64,000 bases of DNA from Pseudomonas sputi (GCF_021603585.1 NZ_BQHI01000003.1:310001-374000); one strand, 5' to 3'; shown: positions 44,787-53,610, counted from the first letter of the stretch. The notes: generated from the letters alone by a model not told the origin. Numbers and translations: made by a program.

Positions 44787-47507
44787 ATGGCTGACTATTA
44801 CACCCTGCTCACCAACGCAGGGATTGCCTACGAAACGGCGTGCAAGGCTGCGGGCTTGCCGATCAAGCTGACGCAGATTTCCGTCGGCGACGGAGGCGGC
44901 GCGGTCTACAACCCGGCCGCGACGGCTACCGCGCTGAAACGCGAAGTCTGGCGCGGTCCGCTCAACGCACTGTTCCAGGACGAGAAAAACCCGAGCTGGC
45001 TGCTCGCCGAAGTCACCATCCCGCCGGACGTCGGCGGCTGGTACGTGCGTGAAGCCGGGCTGTGGACCGACACCGGCATTCTCTACGCCATCGTCAAATA
45101 CCCGGAGTCGTTCAAACCGGTACTGGCCACTTCGGGCTCCGGCAAAGAGTTCTACATCCGCTCGATTTTCGAGACCAGTAATGCTTCGCTGGTGACGCTG
45201 CTGATCGACGACACCGTAGTCAAGGCCACTCGCGCCTGGGTCATGAGCTACCTCGCCGAAGAACTCGGCAAACTGGATGGCAAACAGTCGGTTCGCGTCG
45301 CCGCCACCGCCAATGTGGTGTTGAACGGTGCGCAGCAGATCGATGGCGTGGCGGTGATTGCGGGTGACCGCGTGCTGCTGCCGAATCAGACCCTGGCGAA
45401 AGACAACGGTCTGTGGATCGTCGCCAACGGCGACTGGATCCGGGCCAACGATGCCAACGTCAGCGCCAAGGTCACCCCGGGCCTGACGGTGATGGTGGAA
45501 GAGGGCACGCTCAACGGCGATTCGCTGTGGCACCTGACCACCAACGCGCCGATCACCCTCGGCACCACTGCGCTGACGTTCAAGATGCTGGCAGGTCGTA
45601 CCGGGATTGCCGCCGGGACTTACAAGAGTCTGAGCGTCGACGAATACGGCCGCGCGACGGCCGGCTCGAATCCCGACACGCTGGCCGGTTTTGGCATCAA
45701 GGATTCGTACACCAAGGCTGAAGTCGAGGCGCTGATTGCCAAGGCCTCGGCGCTGCCGGTGGGCTCGATTGTCGCGTTCCCTGTCGATACGCCGCCGCCG
45801 GGTTTCCTGGAGCTGGACAACAGCGTCAAGAGCAGCGCGACTTACCCGGACTTGAGCGCCTATCTGGGTGGCAAGTTCAACAAGGGGGATGAGGGCGTCG
45901 GGAATTTCCGCTTGCCTGAGGCGCGTGGGGAGTTCTTGCGGGGTTGGGATCATGGGCGTGGCATCGATGGCGGTCGGGCAATCGGCAGTTCTCAGACTGA
46001 CACGCTGCAGAACATCTACGGCACCTTTGATGGCTATCTCGATATCACCACCGTAAGTGGCGCGTTCACAATGGGCAACATGAGCCGGTCCTCATCGCCG
46101 CTCAACCAGAAAGACGCTTACCACAGTGTGATCCTTGATGCTTCAAAGGTGGCTCGTACTTCCACGGAAACCCGCCCCCGCAACATCGCCGTCATGTGGT
46201 GCATCAAGGCCTGGAACGCTCCGGTCAATCAGGGGCAGATAGACGTTGCCGCACTGACCGCCGAGCTGGAAAAAATGAAATCGGCGGTACCGGTGGGCGC
46301 CTTGATGCCGTTCCCGTCTGGTGTCGTGCCTCCTGGCTATCTGGAAGCGGACGGCAGTCTGTTTCAGGATGCGCTCTATCCGCACCTTGCCGCTTACCTG
46401 AACAAGAAGTTCAACATTGCTGGTGACGACGCGAGCTATACGCGGCTACCGGATACGCGTGGTGAGTTCCTGCGTGGTTGGGATCATGGGCGTAGTGTTG
46501 ATGCTGGCCGAACGATTGGTAGCTGGCAAAAGGCATCTGAACACGTATTTGATATCGGCACATCGATATCGACGGTATCGGACAGGAACGCTTCGTCGTC
46601 GCCTGACACAGCTTTGTTGGACATGGGATACGACGCCGTTAACGTTGCGGACTATCCGGGCGCCCAGTACACCGTGTCGGTTATCAATGCCAGCTCGACA
46701 GTTGTTAACAGCGATCAATTAGCCTTTGGCGGCACACGTCCGCGCAACTTGGCGGTGATGTGGTGCATCAAGGCCTGGAACACACCGGTTAACCAGGGAA
46801 CGATTGATATCGCCTCGCTTGAGCAGCGAGTGATTAAAAACGAGTTTGGTCGCCTTCTGAATATTCAGAAGTTTACGGCTAACGGGACCTACGTTCCGTC
46901 GCCCGGGATGAAAAAGGTTCGGATTCGGATCGTGGGAGGCGGAGCAGGATCTGGCGGTGCATCTGCTACGGCATCTGGCCAAGTCTCTGCGTCCGGTGGT
47001 GGCGCGGCTGGCAGCTATGCGGAGGCGCTACTGACGGCGGAGGAAATTGGCGCGAGTCAGTCGGTCATCGTAGGTCTTGCAGGGATCGCTGGATTGGCTT
47101 CAGGCACAACTGGAACCAGTGGCGGCACAGGCGGCGCCACCTCGGTGGGGGCACTGTTGTCTGCCCCGGGCGGTCTGGGGTCAATCTTTTCTATTGCTGT
47201 ATCAACGGTAGGTTATGCCTTGTACGTGGGCGGCTATCCGGGGGCGCCATCCTCTGGAGGCAATTTACTCAACATGCCTGGTGCGCCTGGATATCCCGGT
47301 ATATCCGTCAATGGGTCGACTCTGGCTGGTCATGGCGGTAGCGGACCACTTGGTGCAGGGGGAAGTGGGTACGGTATCGGCGCTTCGATTCAGAACGGTA
47401 CGGGATACGGGGGCGGTGGTGGTGGTGTGGCCAACGGCCCATCTATGGCAGCGCGCAACGGCGCACCGGGCGCTGGCGGTGTTGTGATTTTCGAGGAATA
47501 CGCCTGA
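44787..47507 (+). CDS. Tail fibre (receptor-binding protein) with two collar domains and glycine-rich tip
   Basis: The 906-residue fibre decides which bacteria the particle binds. The N-terminal 150 residues (YYTLLTNAGIAYETACKAAG, then GGWYVREAGLWTDTGILYA) match the DUF3751 baseplate-attachment domain. Two phage tail-collar units follow, beginning PVGSIVAFP at residue 324 and PVGALMPFP at residue 502, each with the same core RGEFLRGWDHGR and closing with TRPRN-AVMWCIKAWN near 475 and 663. From about residue 695 (FTANGTYVPSPGMKKVRIRI) the protein becomes a glycine-rich domain like that of some phage adhesins. The 3' third is less GC-rich than its neighbours, a sign of exchange. Confidence 0.93.
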   Translation: MADYYTLLTNAGIAYETACKAAGLPIKLTQISVGDGGGAVYNPAATATALKREVWRGPLNALFQDEKNPSWLLAEVTIPPDVGGWYVREAGLWTDTGILYAIVKYPESFKPVLATSGSGKEFYIRSIFETSNASLVTLLIDDTVVKATRAWVMSYLAEELGKLDGKQSVRVAATANVVLNGAQQIDGVAVIAGDRVLLPNQTLAKDNGLWIVANGDWIRANDANVSAKVTPGLTVMVEEGTLNGDSLWHLTTNAPITLGTTALTFKMLAGRTGIAAGTYKSLSVDEYGRATAGSNPDTLAGFGIKDSYTKAEVEALIAKASALPVGSIVAFPVDTPPPGFLELDNSVKSSATYPDLSAYLGGKFNKGDEGVGNFRLPEARGEFLRGWDHGRGIDGGRAIGSSQTDTLQNIYGTFDGYLDITTVSGAFTMGNMSRSSSPLNQKDAYHSVILDASKVARTSTETRPRNIAVMWCIKAWNAPVNQGQIDVAALTAELEKMKSAVPVGALMPFPSGVVPPGYLEADGSLFQDALYPHLAAYLNKKFNIAGDDASYTRLPDTRGEFLRGWDHGRSVDAGRTIGSWQKASEHVFDIGTSISTVSDRNASSSPDTALLDMGYDAVNVADYPGAQYTVSVINASSTVVNSDQLAFGGTRPRNLAVMWCIKAWNTPVNQGTIDIASLEQRVIKNEFGRLLNIQKFTANGTYVPSPGMKKVRIRIVGGGAGSGGASATASGQVSASGGGAAGSYAEALLTAEEIGASQSVIVGLAGIAGLASGTTGTSGGTGGATSVGALLSAPGGLGSIFSIAVSTVGYALYVGGYPGAPSSGGNLLNMPGAPGYPGISVNGSTLAGHGGSGPLGAGGSGYGIGASIQNGTGYGGGGGGVANGPSMAARNGAPGAGGVVIFEEYA

Positions 47508-48043
47508 TGAAAAAATACGCCCTTCTTTACATGGGTAAGGCCGTTCAGTTGTTCGAAACCGACGGCGACATAAAGACGATGTTTCACCCGGATATGAATT
47601 GGATCGAATGCCCCGGCGAGGTCGAAGAGGGTTGGCTGTACGACGGCGAGCGTTTTGCGCCAGAAGGCGTTCCGGTGGTCTCGCTGGATGAACTCAAGGC
47701 CGCTGTGGCGGCTGAGCGCTTCGCTCGGGAGGGCGTCGGCATTGTCGTCGGCAGCCTGCAAATCGAGACAACCCGCGACAGCCAGGCGCTGATCGCAAGC
47801 ATGGGGCTCTCAGCCATTTTCGATCCTGAATACCGCTGCAATTTCAAAACAACGAAAGGATTCGTCGAGATTGGAGCTGCGCAAATCATCGATATTGCGA
47901 AGGCAGTACGGGCGCACGTCCAGGCTTGCTTTGACCGGGAGCTGACGTTGTTACGCGCAATCGAGACAGGCGAGTACCACGACGAAATGCTTACCGAGGG
48001 TTGGCCGGACTCATCGTCTGCCGATACCGCAGATCTCAAATAA
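47507..48043 (+). CDS. Tail fibre assembly protein (DUF4376-type)
   Basis: The 178-residue protein starts inside the fibre stop codon (TGATG), the usual place of a fibre chaperone. The C-terminal half, REGVGIVVGSLQIETTRDSQ followed by FKTTKGFVEIGAAQIIDIAKAVRAHVQACFDRE, resembles the DUF4376 domain common in such chaperones. It probably trimerises or caps the preceding fibre and should be specific to it. A strong terminator follows. Confidence 0.85.
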   Translation: MKKYALLYMGKAVQLFETDGDIKTMFHPDMNWIECPGEVEEGWLYDGERFAPEGVPVVSLDELKAAVAAERFAREGVGIVVGSLQIETTRDSQALIASMGLSAIFDPEYRCNFKTTKGFVEIGAAQIIDIAKAVRAHVQACFDRELTLLRAIETGEYHDEMLTEGWPDSSSADTADLK

Positions 48044-48071
48044 ACGCCCCGCATCCCGGGGCGTTTTCTTT
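48043..48071 (+). terminator. Intrinsic terminator after the fibre-chaperone gene
   Basis: AACGCCCCG (48043-48051) pairs with CGGGGCGTT (48057-48065), followed by TTCTTT. Confidence 0.85.
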
Positions 48072-48097
48072 CCCCCAAAAAACACTCAACACCCACC

Positions 48098-48123
48098 AAG
48101 CCCCCTCCCAACGAGGGGCTTTC
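48098..48123 (+). terminator. Second hairpin before the sheath genes
   Basis: AAGCCCC and GGGGCTT form a stem followed by TCCC, only 30 bases after the previous terminator. It is a weaker terminator candidate because the T run is short. Confidence 0.5.
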
Positions 48124-48144
48124 CCGTTTATGGAGAAACGAAAA

Positions 48145-48330
48145 ATGGCAACCCGCCAAACCTACACCGTGCTCGTTCCATTCCCCACCGGCGGTGGGCA
48201 CTGGTCGAGCGTCGGCCAGGAACTCGATCTGCTCGACGTCGAGGCCAGTGCCCTGCACAGCGCCGGTCGACTGGAGCTGAAAACATCTACCAACAAGGCC
48301 GTGAAGGCCGCTGCCAAGAAGGCTGACTGA
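48145..48330 (+). CDS. Small protein upstream of the sheath, P2-like module
   Basis: This 61-residue protein (MATRQTYTVLVPFPTGGGHW at the N-terminus, Lys/Ala-rich tail) has GGAGAAA 9 bases before its ATG and ends two bases before the sheath gene. I do not recognise the family. The second module has a 59-residue DUF2635 protein in exactly the same place, so a shared role near the sheath or in transition between baseplate and sheath genes is possible. An ATG five codons upstream is a less likely start. Confidence 0.7.
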   Translation: MATRQTYTVLVPFPTGGGHWSSVGQELDLLDVEASALHSAGRLELKTSTNKAVKAAAKKAD

Positions 48331-48332
48331 CT

Positions 48333-49499
48333 ATGGCTGAGGTTCTGAACTTCGAGCACAACGGCATTACCGTCAATGCCACCGAATCCCCCGAGGCCAT
48401 GGGTGGCCTTGGCGACAACGTCATCGGTCTGGTCGGCACCGCGCCGAAAGCCGATCCGCTGATTCCGCGCAACGCACCGTTTCGCATCAACAGCTTCACC
48501 ACCCACGCGCTGCTCGATCCGACCGGATCGGAAGAGGGCACCCTGTACCACGCGGTTTACCAGATCCTCAAAGTGGTCAAGGTGCCGGTGTACGTAGTGA
48601 TCGTCGAAGCGGGCGCGACCCCGGCCGATACCGTCAACGCGGTGATCGGCGGTGTTGAACCGGCCACCGGCCGCAAGCTCGGTCTGGCGGCACTGGGGAG
48701 CGTCCCGGAAGACCTGACCATCATCGGCGCGCCAGGCTTCACTGGCACCAAGGCGGTGGCCAGCGAGTTCGCCGCGTTCGGCAAGCGCATCAAGGCCCGT
48801 GTGGTGCTGGACGGCAAGGACGCTTCGGTCGCCGATCAGGTGTTGTACAGCCAGGAACTGGGCGGCGCTGACCTCGGTTTCGACCGTTGCCTGGTGGTGC
48901 ACAACATGCCCGCCGTGTACTCGAAAGCAGCGAAGAAAAACGTCTTCCTCGCGCCCTCCAGTCTGGCGATTGCCGCGCTGGCCAAGGTCAAGCAATGGGA
49001 AAGCCCGGGCAACCAGGTGACCTACGCCGAAGACGTGTCGCGGGTCGTCGAGTACAACATCCTCGACACCTCCACCGAAGGCGATCTGCTCAACCGCTAC
49101 GGCGTCAGCTACTACGCCCGCACCATCCTTGGCGGCTTCTCGCTGCTGGGCAACCGCTCGATCACCGGCAAGTTCATCAGCTACGTCGGTCTGGAAGACG
49201 CCATCAGCCGCAAGCTGGTGAAGGCCGGCCAGAAAGCCATGGCCAAGAACCTGACCAAGTCGTTCATGGATCAGGAAGTCAAACGCATCAACGACTGGCT
49301 GCAAACCCTGGTCGCCGACGAAACCATTCCCGGCGGCAGCGTGTACCTGCACCCGGAACTCAACAGCGTCGAGAAGTACAAGAACGGTACCTGGTATGTG
49401 GTCATCGACTACGGCCGCTACGCGCCGAACGAACACATGGTTTATCAACTCAACGCCCGCGATGAAATCATCGAGCAGTTCCTGGAGGACGTTCTCTAA
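48333..49499 (+). CDS. Contractile tail sheath protein, P2 gpFI-like
   Basis: The 388-residue sheath subunit polymerises around the tube and contracts to drive it into the target. The N-terminus (FEHNGITVNATESPEAMGGLGDNVIGLVGTAP) and the C-terminal sheath domain (TKSFMDQEVKRINDWLQTLV, then VYLHPELNSVEKYKNGTWYV) are typical of P2/R-pyocin-type sheaths. It overlaps the tube gene by one base (TAATG). Confidence 0.93.
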   Translation: MAEVLNFEHNGITVNATESPEAMGGLGDNVIGLVGTAPKADPLIPRNAPFRINSFTTHALLDPTGSEEGTLYHAVYQILKVVKVPVYVVIVEAGATPADTVNAVIGGVEPATGRKLGLAALGSVPEDLTIIGAPGFTGTKAVASEFAAFGKRIKARVVLDGKDASVADQVLYSQELGGADLGFDRCLVVHNMPAVYSKAAKKNVFLAPSSLAIAALAKVKQWESPGNQVTYAEDVSRVVEYNILDTSTEGDLLNRYGVSYYARTILGGFSLLGNRSITGKFISYVGLEDAISRKLVKAGQKAMAKNLTKSFMDQEVKRINDWLQTLVADETIPGGSVYLHPELNSVEKYKNGTWYVVIDYGRYAPNEHMVYQLNARDEIIEQFLEDVL

Positions 49500-50005
49500 T
49501 GTTTACCAACCGCGTAAGACAGGCCATCGCGGCCACCCTGCAAGGCCTGCCGTTGTCGGCGACCGTGGAGGAATTCACTCCGCCGAAGATCGACTTCGAC
49601 ATGGAAAGCATGACAGGCGGGCGCTTCATCGTTGAGGAAATGGCCAAGAGCGCCAAGCCGCTGAATGCCACGCTCAAGCTGCAAGGCACTGGCGCTGAAG
49701 TGCTGCTGGCGATGGGCGTGAAACTGGGCGACGACATTCTGCTGAACGTGCGTGAAGCCGGTCAGGATCAGGACGGCAACCCCTGGTTCACCTATCACAC
49801 CATTGGCGGCAAGCTCAAAACCATGAGTGAAGAAGCAATCAAAATGGGTAGCAAAGCCCTGACGACTCTTGAGTTCTCCTGCCGCACCTACAACCGCCTG
49901 GAAAACGGCGTGCCGGTGATCGACATCGACGTGCGCACCCAGAAGTTCGTGCTCAACGGCGTCGACATCCTCGGTGATGCCCGTCGTGCGGTGCTGATGC
50001 CGTAA
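49499..50005 (+). CDS. Tail tube protein, P2 gpFII-like
   Basis: The 168-residue protein forms the inner tube that punctures the target envelope. It has the P2 FII pattern LPLSATVEEFTPPKIDFDMESM, AKPLNATLKLQGTG and GGKLKTMSEEAIKMGSKALTTLEFSCRTY. It follows the sheath with a one-base overlap. A REP sequence fills the 105-base spacer after it. Confidence 0.92.
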   Translation: MFTNRVRQAIAATLQGLPLSATVEEFTPPKIDFDMESMTGGRFIVEEMAKSAKPLNATLKLQGTGAEVLLAMGVKLGDDILLNVREAGQDQDGNPWFTYHTIGGKLKTMSEEAIKMGSKALTTLEFSCRTYNRLENGVPVIDIDVRTQKFVLNGVDILGDARRAVLMP

Positions 50006-50033
50006 GCCTCGGCTAAAGGCAATCACAAAACCC

Positions 50034-50068
50034 TGTGGGAGCGGCGGTGCGACTTGCCCGCTCCCACA
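50034..50068. repeat. Single REP sequence inside the tailocin cluster
   Basis: TGTGGGAGCGG (50034-50044) is repeated inverted as CCGCTCCCACA (50058-50068). It is the same chromosomal REP family as the doublet at 21231-21320. Confidence 0.85.
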
Positions 50069-50110
50069 AGGGACTGCAACACCCCTCAAGAATCACCAAG
50101 GAATTCATAC

Positions 50111-50692
50111 ATGTCGTGGATGCCACCCAAGCATGACCTGCTGTCGCCGATCACCGGTGACGACGGCTCGCAGATTGAATCGATCCAGCTCAAGCCGCTG
50201 TTCTACGCCGCCCAGAAAGAAGCGCTGGAACGCGCCGGCGATGACGAAGACGACCAGTTCTTCGAGCTGGCGCTGCTGGCCACCGGCCTGTCGGTCAAGG
50301 AGCTCGACCAGCTCAAGCGTCCGGATTACGTGACCATCGCGCAGTACGTGCACGAGTTCTCGACCCGTCCGTCTTCGTACTTTCTCGATCAGGTCGAAGA
50401 CGCGGAAAAATCCGACGATCCCGATCAGGTGCAACTGCTGCAACCGCTCGCCGTCACCGGCCGTACCGTGACCTCGCTGAGCCTGGAAATGCCGGCACTG
50501 CGGGCCACCAAAGTGATGAAGAAACTGAAAACGGCCAAGGAACGCGCCGAGTTCATCACCGCCCATTGCACCGGCCTGATGATCCCCGATCTGGCCCTGA
50601 TGACCGTGCCGGACTGGACGCAATTGCAGGTGCGCATCGACGATTTTTTAAACCAGCCGGCGGCCTTCTTTCAGAACGCGACATCGAAGTAA
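50111..50692 (+). CDS. Tail assembly chaperone, P2 gpE-like (zero-frame product)
   Basis: The 193-residue product of normal decoding helps thread the tape-measure protein during tail assembly. It starts MSWMPPKHDLLSPITGDDGS at 50111, with an alpha-helical body (QFFELALLATGLSVKELDQLKRPDYVTIAQYV) and TKVMKKLKTAKERAEFITAHCTGL. The E gene lies between tube and tape measure as in P2. Close to its end it carries a -1 frameshift site, so a longer form is also expected (next entry). The start at 50054 in the same frame lies inside the REP and is rejected. Confidence 0.85.
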   Translation: MSWMPPKHDLLSPITGDDGSQIESIQLKPLFYAAQKEALERAGDDEDDQFFELALLATGLSVKELDQLKRPDYVTIAQYVHEFSTRPSSYFLDQVEDAEKSDDPDQVQLLQPLAVTGRTVTSLSLEMPALRATKVMKKLKTAKERAEFITAHCTGLMIPDLALMTVPDWTQLQVRIDDFLNQPAAFFQNATSK

Positions 50693-50814
50693 TCCTCGAT
50701 ATCGTGCCGCTCATTTACCCGGTAAGTGAGGCGGAGATTCTGGAGTGGGACGCCGAAAAGGCGTTGCGCCGCTACGACATAGCGATCACTCGCCTTGGCG
50801 TGAAACAGGAGTAG
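50111..50814 (+). CDS. Tail assembly chaperone, gpE-E' frameshift product
   Basis: At 50644-50650 the heptamer T TTT TTA lies in the zero frame (GAT TTT TTA AAC). A shift by -1 continues as KPAGGLLSERDIEVILDIV, then PLIYPVSEAEILEWDAEKAL, to a TAG at 50812, giving 180 + 54 = 234 residues. The extension resembles P2 E', whose fusion with E by -1 frameshift is established. The E' frame has no good start of its own and ends six bases before the tape-measure gene. Confidence 0.8.
50644..50650 (+). promoter_or_regulatory. Programmed -1 ribosomal frameshift site in E
   Basis: The heptamer T TTT TTA follows the X XXY YYZ rule and is the same heptamer used by HIV-1 gag-pol. It lies 42 bases before the zero-frame stop. 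Confidence 0.8.
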
Positions 50815-50820
50815 AGCGGC

Positions 50821-53016
50821 ATGGCAGAGAGCAAGATTTCGCTCATGAATGCCGGCGACAGCGCCGGCGCAGGGTTTGGCAGTATCACTCTGAGCACGGC
50901 TGCGCTCGCAGGTGCTGGGCAAACCGCGTTGGATCAGACCAGCGACCTGCGCCAGGCACTGCTGACGGCCAGCGGAAAAATCGTGCTGCTGACTTCGGCA
51001 ATCGATGCATTGAGCGTGACCCTGTCCGCCTTGCGTGGGTTGCCACAGGCTGCGAGTGCCGGAGCGAAGAGTGAGTCATCCGGCGGGCATAAAACACCGG
51101 AAAAATCCTCCGGGGGCGCTGAGCCTCCCGAGACGCGCAAGGCCGCGATGACCATGGATTCGGCGGCGGCCACTCTTGCGAGTGTGGCGCAGCTTTCCCG
51201 CGATGACGGGAAAGACATGGCCCTCACTAGCCTGAAAATGGCCAGTGCCACGCTGGTGGCCGCCGGAGGCACTACCGGGGTTGAGCTGGTCAGGATTGAA
51301 ACCCTGGCAGCCAAGGCGGGAGTCGGCAGCGAAGCGGTAAACGCCGAGGGCAAGAAACGCGAATTGCTCACTTTTGCCAGCGATGCGGCCATTACTGCAT
51401 CGGCATTCAAAGTTACCGGGCTGGAAGCCGGTGAAATGTTGAAGGTCTGGCGCACTTCGATGAAGCTCTCGCGCGATCAAGCCCTTGATCTGGCGGATGC
51501 GGCCAATCATCTCGGCAAAATGCCCGGAGATGTCCAGGCGGCTGATATTGGTTCTGTTCTGCAGCAATCGGGCGAGGCGGCAATCAGCGCAGGCTTGCAG
51601 CCTGAGCAGGCCGCGGCATTGACGGCAGCGCTGCTGAACAGCGGCGCGAAAAAAGACGATGCCGGCAATGCGTTGAAGAACATTTCCGATGCACTGGGCA
51701 AGGGCGATCAAGCCTCCATGGCCGAGAAAGGTGCCTGGAAGCAACTGGGCCTGGATCCCAAGGCAGTGGCCGAAGCCATGCGTGATCCTGACAAACAGAA
51801 TGCCCAAGGCGCTGTTCTGTCGGTGCTTGCGGCCTTGAATACCAGACCGGTGGAGCAGCGCTCGACATTGGCCCGGACATTGTTCGCGGTCAGTGGAGAC
51901 ACCGCGTTGTCGCTGTCTCAGGACCTCGGCAAGGTGAACGAAGCCTTTTACCTGGTCAGCGACAAAAGCCGATACGCGACATCGAAGCTGGGTGATAAAA
52001 GCTCGGTAAGAGAGTCCGCACAGGCACTTGCCAATACTCAGCAGGGGCAGTGGAACATCAGGAATGCCCGTGAGGAACGTTTGGCGGTCGCCAAAGGCAA
52101 TGCACTGGCGCCCGATATCGAAACGCCCGGTGAGAGCCATTCGATAGACAGGCTGAGCGATCTGGCCGAAACCTACCCGAAAACCACGGGTGCAGTTCTG
52201 ACGGCGACGGCCTGGATCAAACCGGTGTTCGACGCCGTGACCGATGCGGTGGTCGGTGAGCTGAAAGACCGGGGAGGCAAATGGATCGTTGATAAAGCTG
52301 CCAGTTCCCTTCCCGGTCGTTCAAAGCTCGGCTTGTCTGCAGCAACCTCTGCGACGGCCGTGGCTGAAACTCAGGGCTTGGCTCTGGCCGGTCGCAGTGC
52401 CAGTGCTGGCAACGGTCTGAAAATACTCGAACAGACTGCAAGGGTTGCTACACCGCGGCTGGAGCCTGTGCTTGCATCGGTGCAGCCGGCCTCGCGCTGG
52501 ATGCCTTGGCAGGCGAAGGCGGCGATTGGTGCTTCGGCTGTCGCCGCAGGTATTGCCAGCGGTGACAAACAGCAGATCGCGCAAGGTCTCGGTGCCGCTG
52601 GTGGCGCCTGGGCCGGTGCGGTCGCCGGTAGCTCGATCGGCGCCTCCATCGGCAGTGTGGGACTGGCGCCGGGCATGGCACTTGGCGGTCTGATTGGTGG
52701 ACTGGTCGGGGGATGGCTGGGCGCTGAGGGAGGAGGCTTTTTAGGTGAGAGGCTCATGTCCAGCGCGCCGGACAAACTCGCCCCGCCGGCCGAAGTCGCT
52801 AAAGACCTGGCGGGTGCACAGACGCAGAACCAGCAGGTTTCCTTCTCTCCGACGATCCAGGTCACCTGTCCTGCGCCCGACACGGCCCAGCAAATTCATT
52901 CGATTATCGAGCAACAGCTGTCCGGCCAGTTTCACGGACCTTTCATGTCGCTGCTGACCACCAACCCCTTGGGCACACGCCGCGATGCAGCCCTGACTGA
53001 CGGAGCCGGTACATGA
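50821..53016 (+). CDS. Tape-measure protein, P2 gpT-like
   Basis: This 731-residue protein sets tail length. Its N-terminus (MAESKISLMNAGDSAGAGFG) and helical Ala/Ser/Thr-rich body fit tape measures, and residues 590-645 form a Gly/Ala-rich hydrophobic stretch (AVAGSSIGASIGSVGLAPGM and LGGLIGGLVGGWLGAEGGGF) typical of their membrane-active part. Position between E/E' and U matches P2. It overlaps the U-like gene by four bases. At about 0.15 nm per residue the tail would be at most about 110 nm long. Confidence 0.88.
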   Translation: MAESKISLMNAGDSAGAGFGSITLSTAALAGAGQTALDQTSDLRQALLTASGKIVLLTSAIDALSVTLSALRGLPQAASAGAKSESSGGHKTPEKSSGGAEPPETRKAAMTMDSAAATLASVAQLSRDDGKDMALTSLKMASATLVAAGGTTGVELVRIETLAAKAGVGSEAVNAEGKKRELLTFASDAAITASAFKVTGLEAGEMLKVWRTSMKLSRDQALDLADAANHLGKMPGDVQAADIGSVLQQSGEAAISAGLQPEQAAALTAALLNSGAKKDDAGNALKNISDALGKGDQASMAEKGAWKQLGLDPKAVAEAMRDPDKQNAQGAVLSVLAALNTRPVEQRSTLARTLFAVSGDTALSLSQDLGKVNEAFYLVSDKSRYATSKLGDKSSVRESAQALANTQQGQWNIRNAREERLAVAKGNALAPDIETPGESHSIDRLSDLAETYPKTTGAVLTATAWIKPVFDAVTDAVVGELKDRGGKWIVDKAASSLPGRSKLGLSAATSATAVAETQGLALAGRSASAGNGLKILEQTARVATPRLEPVLASVQPASRWMPWQAKAAIGASAVAAGIASGDKQQIAQGLGAAGGAWAGAVAGSSIGASIGSVGLAPGMALGGLIGGLVGGWLGAEGGGFLGERLMSSAPDKLAPPAEVAKDLAGAQTQNQQVSFSPTIQVTCPAPDTAQQIHSIIEQQLSGQFHGPFMSLLTTNPLGTRRDAALTDGAGT

Positions 53017-53396
53017 AACAACAAATGGCACTGGGCAGTTTCATCTTCGGTCTGTCCCGGAATTTTGCGTACAGCACGCTGGCGCGGAAGTCCGATGGCG
53101 GCTGGACGGAACTGCCGATCCTGACCAGCAAACCCAAATCCCATCAGAGCGGACAGAAGCCAGAAACCCTGACCATCTCCGGCACCTCGATGTACGCCGT
53201 GGCGATGGAGCGGCTCGATGAGCTGCGTGCGTTGCAAGCACTACGGGTGCCACTGCCGTTGATTGACGGCATCGGTCGCAACTGGGGTTTGTGGCGGATC
53301 AACAGCATCGACGAAAACCAGAGCGAGGTCATCGATGACGGCACCGCGATGGTGATCAAGTGGGTCATCGGATTGTCGGAGTTCAACAATGCGTAA
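53013..53396 (+). CDS. Tail protein, P2 gpU-like
   Basis: The 127-residue protein has the gpU pattern MKQQMALGSFIFGLSRNFAY, WTELPILTSKPKSHQ and PLIDGIGRNWGLWRINSIDE. In P2-like phages gpU is needed for tail completion. It overlaps the tape-measure gene by ATGA and the X-like gene by eight bases. Confidence 0.88.
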   Translation: MKQQMALGSFIFGLSRNFAYSTLARKSDGGWTELPILTSKPKSHQSGQKPETLTISGTSMYAVAMERLDELRALQALRVPLPLIDGIGRNWGLWRINSIDENQSEVIDDGTAMVIKWVIGLSEFNNA

Positions 53397-53601
53397 GGTA
53401 CGGAGCATGGCCGGTGACTCGGTGAATCTGTTGCTGTACCGCGAAACCGGTCGCAGCGATGACAGCGCCGAAGAAGCCCTGTGGACACTCAACCCGACCC
53501 TGGCCGAGCACGGCCCGATCCTGCCGGCAGGTGTCTGGGTGACGCTGCCGGAGCTCGACAGCAGACCGGCCGCAATCAAACCGGTTCTGGCCTGGGATTA
53601 A
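53389..53601 (+). CDS. Tail protein, P2 gpX-like (LysM-type)
   Basis: This 70-residue protein of the gpX family (VRSMAGDSVNLLLYRETGRS, then VWVTLPEL near the end) has a LysM-like fold and is thought to sit where the tube meets the baseplate hub. In phage P2 gene X lies with the lysis genes, but in Pseudomonas R-tailocins it sits between U and D as here. It overlaps U by eight bases. Confidence 0.85.
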   Translation: MRKVRSMAGDSVNLLLYRETGRSDDSAEEALWTLNPTLAEHGPILPAGVWVTLPELDSRPAAIKPVLAWD

Positions 53602-53610
53602 GGAGGCTGC

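Noticed and set aside
50566-50814. Separate small gene between the chaperone and the tape measure
   Set aside because: The segment has no ribosome-binding site and is in the -1 frame of the chaperone behind a slippery heptamer, so it is read as E'.
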